From contig JAHDEL010000026.1 of the NCBI GenBank assembly GCA_020628855.1, forward strand, positions 1 through 42,092: a stretch of DNA of 42,092 nt, read 5' to 3'. Position 1 is the first letter of the stretch, and each line of letters begins with the position of its first letter. Source of the stretch: Saprospiraceae bacterium. GTDB lineage: Bacteria; Bacteroidota; Bacteroidia; Chitinophagales; Saprospiraceae. Positions 1-7,527 of the stretch are shown here, one piece after another. Both the position numbers and the translations under genes were made by a program. Below the pieces are notes generated by a model, which was not told the origin of the DNA, searched no databases, and was given only the letters and a program-made list of their open reading frames with translations.

Positions 1-2258
1 ACATCATCTCCTGTACATACTATTGCTTGTTGTAAACTTGCATCCGGAACTCCAGTGCACATTATCATTTCAGGATTTATCGAATTGGCTATACAATCCA
101 ATTGACAAGTACCTTCAGCTCCTACATCATTAGCAACATCAAATGTCACACATATTGTATAAGTAGTCCCAACAACTGGGTTTGTCACAGCACCGTTCGT
201 ACTTATAGGCATTGCACATCCGGCTCCGGACATATCAAAAATCTCCACTGTGTTTATTGTCGCAAGGCATTCAATAATACCATCGGTATCTCCTACTTCT
301 GTTGTACTACCTCCACCTAAGTAAAAGAAAGAAGTAGCCATTGCATCCATGTGGACATATTCGAAGCATTGTGTGAGCGATCCAGGAGCTACCACTGGTG
401 TAAGCGTGCAGCTTTCTCCTCCTGCTCCCTGAATATCTGCATAGGAAGTTGGCGGAGCATTTGTAGGGAATACTGCTACATTACAACCGCTTGCCGCGGC
501 ATCCACACATGCATTCGCACAATCAGGTGGACACGAAGGGAGTGTTACCATGAGGTCAGTATCATCTACACATGAAAAGTCTGCATCATCTCTCACATTC
601 ACTTGCACTGTACCACCTGCAGCAGGACCAGTCACTGTTACGGTAATACAAACATTACCATCAGTAGCACCAGCACTTGTTTGTACTGTTACACCTCCTA
701 CTTCAATATCATACATGCCACTTCCGTCAGTGACATCAAAACAAATCCCAAAGGTTTGGTCATTACCACTGCAAGAAGGCGCTACATTTTGAGTGACATT
801 TGTAATTGCACATGTAGTCGCTGATGTAATATTATACATCCAGTCAGTGCATGAGTTATCCAATGCTGTGATTCCAAAATTTGGCGCATTATTCGTTTCA
901 TTCATATTACAAACAACAGGGTTCATTATACCTGTACACTCATTTTGATCATGAGTAATATCACCAGTAGGAGCCCCAGCTGGGTTGTTTGCACCTGCAG
1001 CACCACATGGGTTGTTTGCTGCTGTGGTAGTTGTAAAAGCATCAGCTCCATAATGATGTCCTATTCCAAGAGCGTGTAACATTTCGTGAGCTAAAGTGCC
1101 ACTATAGGTGTAAGCGCTTGGCAAATCGGCAGCCATACAAGCCCCAAAGTTATTCATAACAAAATACGGGTTACATGCTGTTTGCCAAGTAGTACCGCAA
1201 GCATCCATGTGTGTACCTCCCGCAAAGTGTCCACCAATACCTAGAACACCAACGCAGTTTGCGGGGTTAACATCTGGTACTTCTCCAAATGGGTCATCAA
1301 AAAAGACCATAACTTTATTACAATCATTTCCAAAGCCTCCTGCACAATTGAGCGCTGCTTGTGAACCGCTTGTTGCGGCTCCCCAAGCAGTCATATCGCA
1401 TGTGGCATCAATGCCTGTATAAGAAATATTGATTCCTGGCATGGTATTCATTGCCGTAATTGCCGCTTGGAGTTCTGTTATTTCGGTCGTTCTTGTGGGG
1501 TCATCACTAGCTCCTCCGGAAACACACACAGTCCACACATTACTTGCAAACTTAGTTTGGTTTGGCCCTGCAGGTCCGAACAAAGTTTCACAATGGCACG
1601 GAGCATCATTAGGACAAGGTGCTCTTAAAGCATCCTCCTCAAAATGACCATGGTTATCGCCTTTATGTTCATGTTGTATAGTATCATTTATTTGTGTACT
1701 TACAAATCTACCTGCCTCTTCAATCGACCATTGAGTTATACCACTAGCTATAGACTTCAGATATGGAATAAACTCACTCGTTTTATAATTACTCCTAAAT
1801 CCTTCTCTATCATAATCCAATGTGTTGAACATTATGTCTTGTATTGCAATATTTCTTCCTAAAACTTGTTGATTTTCCAGAATGCCTTCTTCAAAAACAC
1901 TCATAGATAATAATGTAGTCTTATAATTTCCAGAAGGTAATTCAGAAAGGAAAAGCAAGTAGTTATAGCCAGCTCTAAAATCAACATCGCCCGATATTAC
2001 TGTCCTATTTCCGTCTATCTCTTGGCCCCATTCTTCTACAGTGATTCTTTGCCCTTTCGAAAGATCACCTTTAATTACTTCTGTAATCTTAAATGTGTTA
2101 TCAGAACCATTTGCGGATGTGATAGTACCATAGACTATTACTGGAGTTGCTTCTACCATCTTCCCCATGTTCTTAGGAGGAGATATCAATGTTGCATGTG
2201 CAACAGTATAACAAAGAGTAAAAGCTAGTATTGTTAATATTTGCTTCATCATTGTCAT
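1..2258 (-). CDS. Secreted zinc metalloprotease (metzincin-like), 3' end beyond the window
   Basis: The frame is open from 2258 to the left edge (about 752 codons), so the C-terminus is not visible. Residues 1-21 form a signal peptide. Residues about 25-130 look like a small beta domain, with a VYGTITSANG...FKITEVIKGD...YNYLLFL pattern reminiscent of NTR/TIMP-like OB folds (inference). The catalytic motif HEMLHALGIGHH lies at residues 391-402 and fits HExxHxxGxxH; a Met-turn-like GIMNP follows about 50 residues later. Cys-rich beta modules come after. In metzincins the three His bind zinc and the Glu is the general base. The ATG at 2258 overlaps the stop of the upstream small gene as TGATG, which suggests translational coupling; ATGs at 2252 and 2249 are alternatives. 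After residue 315 only one Lys/Arg (R556) is seen. The substrate is unknown. Any sorting domain would lie outside the window. Confidence 0.85.
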   Translation of the reverse strand, partial: MTMMKQILTILAFTLCYTVAHATLISPPKNMGKMVEATPVIVYGTITSANGSDNTFKITEVIKGDLSKGQRITVEEWGQEIDGNRTVISGDVDFRAGYNYLLFLSELPSGNYKTTLLSMSVFEEGILENQQVLGRNIAIQDIMFNTLDYDREGFRSNYKTSEFIPYLKSIASGITQWSIEEAGRFVSTQINDTIQHEHKGDNHGHFEEDALRAPCPNDAPCHCETLFGPAGPNQTKFASNVWTVCVSGGASDDPTRTTEITELQAAITAMNTMPGINISYTGIDATCDMTAWGAATSGSQAALNCAGGFGNDCNKVMVFFDDPFGEVPDVNPANCVGVLGIGGHFAGGTHMDACGTTWQTACNPYFVMNNFGACMAADLPSAYTYSGTLAHEMLHALGIGHHYGADAFTTTTAANNPCGAAGANNPAGAPTGDITHDQNECTGIMNPVVCNMNETNNAPNFGITALDNSCTDWMYNITSATTCAITNVTQNVAPSCSGNDQTFGICFDVTDGSGMYDIEVGGVTVQTSAGATDGNVCITVTVTGPAAGGTVQVNVRDDADFSCVDDTDLMVTLPSCPPDCANACVDAAASGCNVAVFPTNAPPTSYADIQGAGGESCTLTPVVAPGSLTQCFEYVHMDAMATSFFYLGGGSTTEVGDTDGIIECLATINTVEIFDMSGAGCAMPISTNGAVTNPVVGTTYTICVTFDVANDVGAEGTCQLDCIANSINPEMIMCTGVPDASLQQAIVCTGDD

Positions 2259-2509
2259 CAGTTTTTAGGAGTAAAAGATTTGAGTGAAGTCACAGAATAT
2301 TGTCTCATTCTAGGAACTTTGATAATTGATCGAATTGTAGTTTGGGATGTACTTACATTATTAGATTCTACTAATGCAATTGTCTTAGCATCCAACTTTT
2401 TCAAAGATTGTCGATCTAAGCTCTGCAGCTCACTTTGTAACGATTGTCCACAAAGCACAGTAGTCATTGTGCTTAGCACCAATAATAAAAATAGGTTCTT
2501 CATTCTCAT
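2258..2509 (-). CDS. Small exported protein of unknown function (83 aa)
   Basis: Residues 1-21 are a typical signal peptide (basic start, Leu-rich core, ending VLCGQ). The remaining about 60 residues are polar, rich in Ser, Leu and Lys, with no recognised domain. It lies between two metalloprotease genes on the same strand, 43 nt after the preceding small gene, and its TGA overlaps the ATG of the next protease gene. An in-frame ATG at 2503 is an equally good start. Unlike the large proteins beside it, it has a normal share of Lys and Arg. A helper or inhibitor role for the neighbouring proteases is only a guess from position. Confidence 0.65.
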   Translation of the reverse strand: MRMKNLFLLLVLSTMTTVLCGQSLQSELQSLDRQSLKKLDAKTIALVESNNVSTSQTTIRSIIKVPRMRQYSVTSLKSFTPKN

Positions 2510-2552
2510 AGCTAGGTCTAGTTTGGTTTTTGGAAATGAAATACTAAGTCCA

Positions 2553-2810
2553 TTAATCTTCTATCGTCTTTTTCTTAGTTTCAGTAGCTTCTAGTCTCTT
2601 TATTTGAATTAGATGTATTTCTGGTTTTTGCAGTTTATTTAAAAGCACAGGCCCTCTATCTGCTCGTTGAACAAGAGTTGTCAAATTATTTCTTACATCA
2701 ATAGTCTCAACCTTTTTTAGATTAGGTTGAATCACTATTTGCGCCTTCGTTTCTCCGAGAGAAAAAGTGAGTAGACTTAAGAGGCATAAAGCTTTGAATA
2801 TAAATTTCAT
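2553..2810 (-). CDS. Small exported protein of unknown function (85 aa)
   Basis: A signal peptide covers residues 1-24 (MKFIFKALCLL...ETKAQ). The rest is a basic, Leu/Ile/Val-rich segment of about 60 residues with no family I recognise. It starts 24 nt after the stop of the large M43 protease gene and is followed 43 nt later by a second small exported gene, so the four genes are probably one transcript. Its NLKKVETIDVRNN segment loosely resembles SLKKLDAKTIALVESNN in the next gene. The two may be diverged relatives, but the match is too short to be sure. Confidence 0.65.
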   Translation of the reverse strand: MKFIFKALCLLSLLTFSLGETKAQIVIQPNLKKVETIDVRNNLTTLVQRADRGPVLLNKLQKPEIHLIQIKRLEATETKKKTIED

Positions 2811-2834
2811 GCTATTATTCTTTAAAAATGTAAA

Positions 2835-5800
2835 TCAATTTTGTACTGTCTTTATTGACAATGTTCCATTTGTACCAGTACATGTTACGCAGCTAACAAC
2901 ATTAACTGTAACTATAATCTGTGTACTACAAGACGGAATGGTTCCTGGGTTAATTCCAACAACTGCTGTTGGTACATAATCAACAGTAATAGGATGCATT
3001 CCTACACCTGCTGCGACTGGATCAAACAGAGTTCCTGTGACACCTGTACCAGAAAAACTAAACCCACCTGCAAAAGCTCCTCCAGTGGTCTCACTTGCTA
3101 ATGGCAAGAGATCAATGGCCGCATCATCATCACATGCAGTGTTAAGATTCAATGCAATAATTGGATAGTCACATATATTAGCAATAGGTCCAGCAATATC
3201 AGTGTCTAAGTCCGAACAGTCAGCAACTGAAAGACTAAATCCAATACCATCAATATGATTAAATGTCACTTCGTAGGTGCCATCTCCATTGTCTGTAAAA
3301 GCTGTCCCAGCAGTTACTCCTGTTGAGCTATTAGATACACAAAGAGATAGTCCTGGAGTAGCAGGACTAGTAGTATAGACTACTGTCTCTGTAAACGTTC
3401 CATCACCAGCACCATTCATTGTTTGATCATCATTACAGTCACACGGATCAGATAGACCTCCATCATATGTAATTGTAGGTCCAGAACAATTCACTGGAGC
3501 TGTCATCCCGCAAACAGGATTACTGACACAACCATTAGCATCTGTCTCGGTTATACAGACGAAAACAATTGTTGGTGAAACTGCATAAGCTGGTGCTATT
3601 GCTGAGCCTCCTATATCTGAAGTTGCATTCGCCATCGCTACCGTAGCATCTGAACCTGTATAATAGGTAATGGTTCCACCAGCTCCTGTTGCTGAAATAC
3701 TGCCCGTTGTTGTAGGACATATATTATCAACAATTGTTAAGGTGGGGTCTGCAGGATTAGTACAACTACCCGGAACGGTAGCTATCATGTTTGTCGGACT
3801 TGCAGTTGTCATATCAAGATCACATAGACATCTTGTCATCACTGTGATAGAAGATGTGGGATTATATGTAGGAATGGTTGAATTCCAATTACTTCCACCA
3901 TCAATACTATATTCCAAAGTACTTCCAGTTGGACAAGCTGTTGCAGGCGCAGCCACTGTTCCTCCCGAAACCACACATCCTGTACTACACATACTCTCAG
4001 CACTGATTACAGCCTGTGGGGCTTGTGCGGTTAAATCCGGGCATGTTGCACATGCCACAGGAGCTGTTTGTCCGCACACAGGGTTGCTTATGCATCCATT
4101 TATGTCTGTTTCTGTGATACAAACATAGACAACTGTTGGGTTAACCATATAAGCGGGAGCAGTCGTCGCTCCACCGATATCACCATTTGCATTGGCGAGA
4201 GCTGTAGCTGCATCCGTACCAGTATAATATGTAATTGTGCCACCAGCTCCAGTTCCTACAATAGTTCCAATAGTGGTTGGGCAAATGTTATCTGTTATAG
4301 TTAAGGTAGGATCAGCTACTTCAATTACAACAACATCATCAGAAACAGCACAAACTAACCCACTTGAATATGTGTAGGTATAAGTAACTGGATGCGTTCC
4401 CCCACCTGCAGTAGAAGGAGAAAATATGCCAGTACCATCTCCATTATCAGTAACTCCAGTACCACTTAAGATTCCTTGATCAGAAACGATTTCGTCTACA
4501 GTAATACTCAGCCCTGTCGTTGTTTCCATGTTGGGTGCTGCAGCACCTGGACAAGGATTTGCTGGATCATCTTCGAAGGGCTGAGTAACAACAACAGTTG
4601 CTCCTGCTCCATCTACTACTCCATAATTTCCATCCACAGTTCCACCAAAAGCTGCGCTACATGTCAATCCTTGCATTCCATCTCCCCATGAATCAAAAAT
4701 TACGAAGTCATAGGTTGTGGCAATCACATCGCCAACAATATTTGTGCCTATCGGATTTGGGCCATTAAGCGGAATATTATTGATGGTTACAACGTCACAT
4801 CCAGTACCTGTTGCCGGATCAGATGGTGATGCTCCACCATAAGGTATGGGCCCACCTATAACACTTGCTCCTGTTCCATCTAATAAATCCCATGTTGTCT
4901 CTCCACCAGAAAAATCATCTCCACAAATAGTAATAACTAAGCTTCCGAAAGGTGTTTCAGAATTACTAGGAATAGGGGTTGCCGATAAATTCGCGTCAGC
5001 ATCATCAACACAAAACGGTCCAATATCTACGAGATTAGGTGCTGCATCAATTTCTACAGTATATGGAAATGTACATGTCGTAGCTCCAGATGTATATGTA
5101 ACATCAATATTTAAAGTGGTTGCAGGATCGCCTTCAGCAACTTCATATGTTAAAACATCTGTTCCGGTCCCTCCAACTGTTGCAGTAGGATTAGCTCCTG
5201 AAGTAATAGCGATACTACCTCCACAAGTCGAATTTAGAGTATATGTACAGTTGGTACTGAGATCAAGAGACAAGACAGGTTCTGGAAGTACTGAAAAGTT
5301 ATACTGAACGACTGGACATACCCCTGGCAAACCTGAGTCTTCGTCAGTAATAAAACTTCCATCACCATCAGTATCATCGTAGTCAACAGGGATTAAAAAG
5401 ATAGAAAAATCAAGAGGAGTGCATTCAGTATTCACTACACTTCCAATATCGACTGAAGTGGAGCAAATAGTTCCTGATGTATACCCAAACTCATCACCAA
5501 TTGTTGCACCTCCATTAGTCCCATTTGGGGTTACATTGGCAAGATCAGCACTAATGGTATTTGTCATATCAATAGGGTCAAATCCAGCCGGAGCGAGACC
5601 CAAACCACCTGAAACTGGATCAACATAGACCAATATTATATAATCGAATTGGTCATCGCCTGGAAAAGCCGTTGACACTGGATTAACACACCCTGGCCCA
5701 GGAGTGAAAACTATAGGATCTCCAGAACAAGGAGTAAGATTAACCATATAATCAGGATCAGCAGGGCAAACAGGCGGTGGACATTGAGGAATTGTGACAT

Positions 5801-7130
5801 TAAAAGCTTCTTCACATGCAGGTGACTCATTTATATCTGTCACTACCCATGTTAATGTAGAAATAGTAGTAGGACCTGCAACAGTTGCCGCGGTAAAGCA
5901 AATATTTGTACCATCTGTAACCCCGCCAACTATGCTTTGTAACAATGTTCCACCTGGACCATTTAACAAATTATAATCTCCTGAACCACCAGTCACATCA
6001 AAACATACGGTAACCTCCGCATCATTACCGTTACAAACCGCAGTACTAGTAATATTACTTACGTTGCACACTAAGCATTGAGCAAGATTTGTAGGCGATT
6101 GTGTTGCAGCACAAGCAGCGGAACCGGAGGCAAATAATGAAGCTGCAGTCGCATTCATAACTGTTGCCTGACCTTCAGTAAAGATTGCCATACAGGCATC
6201 ATCAGTGTAATCCATGAAGTTTGCCACTTGAATATTGCCACATCCATTTGTCTGACATCCTGAGCCTGCGCCTGGACATCCAAAGAAAGGATTATCATCA
6301 CCTTGGGGAGTATCGGCTATACCATCACCATCACCACAACCGCCACCGCCGCCATTTTCCCAGGTATGCTCAAGACCTAAATAGTGCCCCATCTCATGAA
6401 CAAGGGTTGCTCCCAATCCATACGTAGGATTTGTATCCAAACCACATCCTGAAGATGGTGTAGGACCTCCAAATGAAGCTGAAGACATACAGATACCATC
6501 ACCATTAGCACTTCCTGGAAGAGGTGAAAAACCAAGTACACCCCCTCCACAATCTCCAACAAATATGTTGATCACTCCTGTCCAAGTCGGAGCGGAAATC
6601 CCAGAAGCTGAATATACCCCAAATGTTACTGGAGGATCAATTGCAGTAAGACCATCAGCATTTCCAGCTGGTGGAGTAGCAAGGCAAAAGTCTAGACAAG
6701 TTCCAGTGGAAATTACTGATGCTCCTCCGCCATCTTCATATGCTGCCGGACAATTAGCTATATCCGGGACAAGGTTTCCAGCAAGATTATTACCAGAAGT
6801 GTTGTCTCCAAATCCAATATTCAATGCATTGATTTGATCTTGAATTTCAGCCAGAAGGCATGCTTGATCTGCACAACTCAGGGCTGTACTTTCAAAGTGG
6901 AAAGCCAATGGAATGGAAATTGTGTTTGCACCACTACATGCAATCCGATTTTCAGGCTGTGCGTTTTCCCTTCTTTTAACAGCATCCTTGTAATTGGCTT
7001 TGTAGACAGGGTCAGTCAGCATTTTATGCTCGTGATATTCATTCGTCGCACATCTTATTACATCTTCTAGTTGGGCATTGCCAACAAAAGAGCAAAATGC
7101 AAACAAAAGAAGTAAGTAAAACTTCTTCAT
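2835..7130 (-). CDS. Large secreted M43-type metalloprotease (pappalysin/cytophagalysin-like)
   Basis: 1431 residues. Signal peptide 1-20 (ends VGNAQ), then a short basic propeptide-like segment to about residue 62. The catalytic domain follows: HEMGHYLGLEH at 245-255 is the HExxHxxGxxH zinc motif in the form typical of peptidase family M43. The Gly/Asp-rich GDGDGIADTPQGDDN stretch and the Met-turn NFMDYTDDACM (304-314) are also M43 features. The remaining about 1100 residues are Cys-rich extracellular beta modules, including a DSWGDGM segment and two about 90-residue repeats. No T9SS sorting domain is visible at the C-terminus (ends LSIKTVQN), so the export route beyond the inner membrane is unclear. 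Between R62 and K1427 there is no Lys and only one Arg (R1100). It is the first gene of a probable four-gene operon; 397 nt separate it from the divergent giant surface-protein gene. Confidence 0.9.
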   Translation of the reverse strand: MKKFYLLLLFAFCSFVGNAQLEDVIRCATNEYHEHKMLTDPVYKANYKDAVKRRENAQPENRIACSGANTISIPLAFHFESTALSCADQACLLAEIQDQINALNIGFGDNTSGNNLAGNLVPDIANCPAAYEDGGGASVISTGTCLDFCLATPPAGNADGLTAIDPPVTFGVYSASGISAPTWTGVINIFVGDCGGGVLGFSPLPGSANGDGICMSSASFGGPTPSSGCGLDTNPTYGLGATLVHEMGHYLGLEHTWENGGGGGCGDGDGIADTPQGDDNPFFGCPGAGSGCQTNGCGNIQVANFMDYTDDACMAIFTEGQATVMNATAASLFASGSAACAATQSPTNLAQCLVCNVSNITSTAVCNGNDAEVTVCFDVTGGSGDYNLLNGPGGTLLQSIVGGVTDGTNICFTAATVAGPTTISTLTWVVTDINESPACEEAFNVTIPQCPPPVCPADPDYMVNLTPCSGDPIVFTPGPGCVNPVSTAFPGDDQFDYIILVYVDPVSGGLGLAPAGFDPIDMTNTISADLANVTPNGTNGGATIGDEFGYTSGTICSTSVDIGSVVNTECTPLDFSIFLIPVDYDDTDGDGSFITDEDSGLPGVCPVVQYNFSVLPEPVLSLDLSTNCTYTLNSTCGGSIAITSGANPTATVGGTGTDVLTYEVAEGDPATTLNIDVTYTSGATTCTFPYTVEIDAAPNLVDIGPFCVDDADANLSATPIPSNSETPFGSLVITICGDDFSGGETTWDLLDGTGASVIGGPIPYGGASPSDPATGTGCDVVTINNIPLNGPNPIGTNIVGDVIATTYDFVIFDSWGDGMQGLTCSAAFGGTVDGNYGVVDGAGATVVVTQPFEDDPANPCPGAAAPNMETTTGLSITVDEIVSDQGILSGTGVTDNGDGTGIFSPSTAGGGTHPVTYTYTYSSGLVCAVSDDVVVIEVADPTLTITDNICPTTIGTIVGTGAGGTITYYTGTDAATALANANGDIGGATTAPAYMVNPTVVYVCITETDINGCISNPVCGQTAPVACATCPDLTAQAPQAVISAESMCSTGCVVSGGTVAAPATACPTGSTLEYSIDGGSNWNSTIPTYNPTSSITVMTRCLCDLDMTTASPTNMIATVPGSCTNPADPTLTIVDNICPTTTGSISATGAGGTITYYTGSDATVAMANATSDIGGSAIAPAYAVSPTIVFVCITETDANGCVSNPVCGMTAPVNCSGPTITYDGGLSDPCDCNDDQTMNGAGDGTFTETVVYTTSPATPGLSLCVSNSSTGVTAGTAFTDNGDGTYEVTFNHIDGIGFSLSVADCSDLDTDIAGPIANICDYPIIALNLNTACDDDAAIDLLPLASETTGGAFAGGFSFSGTGVTGTLFDPVAAGVGMHPITVDYVPTAVVGINPGTIPSCSTQIIVTVNVVSCVTCTGTNGTLSIKTVQN
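3490..3752 (-). repeat. Second copy of an about 90-residue repeat in the M43 protease
   Basis: It encodes ADPTLTIVDNICPTTTG... through ...CITETDANGCVSNPVCG. It matches the copy at 4051-4316 over nearly its whole length, with the same Cys positions. The two units are separated by about 100 residues of unrelated Cys-rich sequence. Confidence 0.85.
4051..4316 (-). repeat. First copy of an about 90-residue repeat in the M43 protease
   Basis: It encodes ADPTLTITDNICPTTIG... through ...CITETDINGCISNPVCG. Differences from the copy at 3490-3752 are scattered, which suggests an old internal duplication kept as protein sequence rather than a recent DNA duplication. Confidence 0.85.
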
Positions 7131-7527
7131 TCAGGTTGAGTTTTTACGTTTCGTGCATAGGAATACCTAAGCTCGAATAGGTTCTAAAAAGCTTTTTTGG
7201 GGTAATAATCTGGGTAAAGTAATCTCGTCTGGGATTCAAATCTACGTAAGTATGCTTATTTTTCGGTAATCTAATTAAATATATTTTTAAAAAACATATA
7301 AATAATATTCTATATGTAATAACTACCTCGTGTGTAGGCGTTACTAAGATTGTGATTTACAAATACTTAACTATGGATTGACATATTAATTACACTAAGT
7401 CAACTCACTGTCAACAATGAAAATTTTAATCTTAAAATAGCAAGCAGCACATAGTATAGCTATCAAGGTATTGTATATTAGAGTGCTACCCCAAAAGAGT
7501 ACTTGATAACTTAAATCTGACCTTGAG
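7131..7527. other. Divergent intergenic region, 397 nt, no gene seen
   Basis: AT-rich region between the M43 protease gene (leftward) and the giant surface-protein gene (rightward), so it should hold both promoters. I see one -7 match for the leftward gene (7237-7244). For the rightward gene no good match was found. A short inverted repeat, ATTTTAA-TC-TTAAAAT, lies at 7423-7438; it has no T-tract and could be a protein-binding site or chance. No tRNA, small RNA or short ORF with convincing coding character was recognised. Confidence 0.6.
7237..7244 (-). promoter_or_regulatory. Candidate -7 element (TAGATTTG) for the M43 protease operon
   Basis: Read on the minus strand it is TAgaTTTG, an exact fit to the Bacteroidota consensus TAnnTTTG. 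It lies 106 nt upstream of the ATG at 7130. No TTG at the usual -33 spacing was found, so this is only a candidate. Confidence 0.35.

Noticed and set aside
2258-2810. The two small exported genes as a broken-off sorting domain of the M43 protease
   Set aside because: Each has its own signal peptide and neither resembles a T9SS sorting domain.
6300-6360. Low-complexity run (CCATCACCATCACC...CCGCCACCGCC) that might be a phase-variable microsatellite
   Set aside because: It encodes the Gly/Asp-rich loop of the M43 catalytic domain in mixed codons, and there is no uninterrupted short-unit tract of the kind that slips.
102-6837. Many plus-strand ORFs of 60-150 codons across the two protease genes
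   Set aside because: They are antisense to long coding frames with signal peptides and catalytic motifs. The lack of AAA/AAG and AGA codons in the real frames changes stop-codon frequency on the other strand, which explains the open frames.
7423-7438. Inverted repeat ATTTTAA-TC-TTAAAAT as terminator or operator
   Set aside because: All A/T, a 2-nt loop, no T-tract and no gene ending nearby; expected by chance in such AT-rich DNA. Mentioned only in the intergenic entry.
7475-7500. Shared TTAG..GTGC..GCTACCC-like words near 7480 and 35821 as a common upstream element
   Set aside because: The match is short, gapped and at different distances from the genes, with no third copy noticed.
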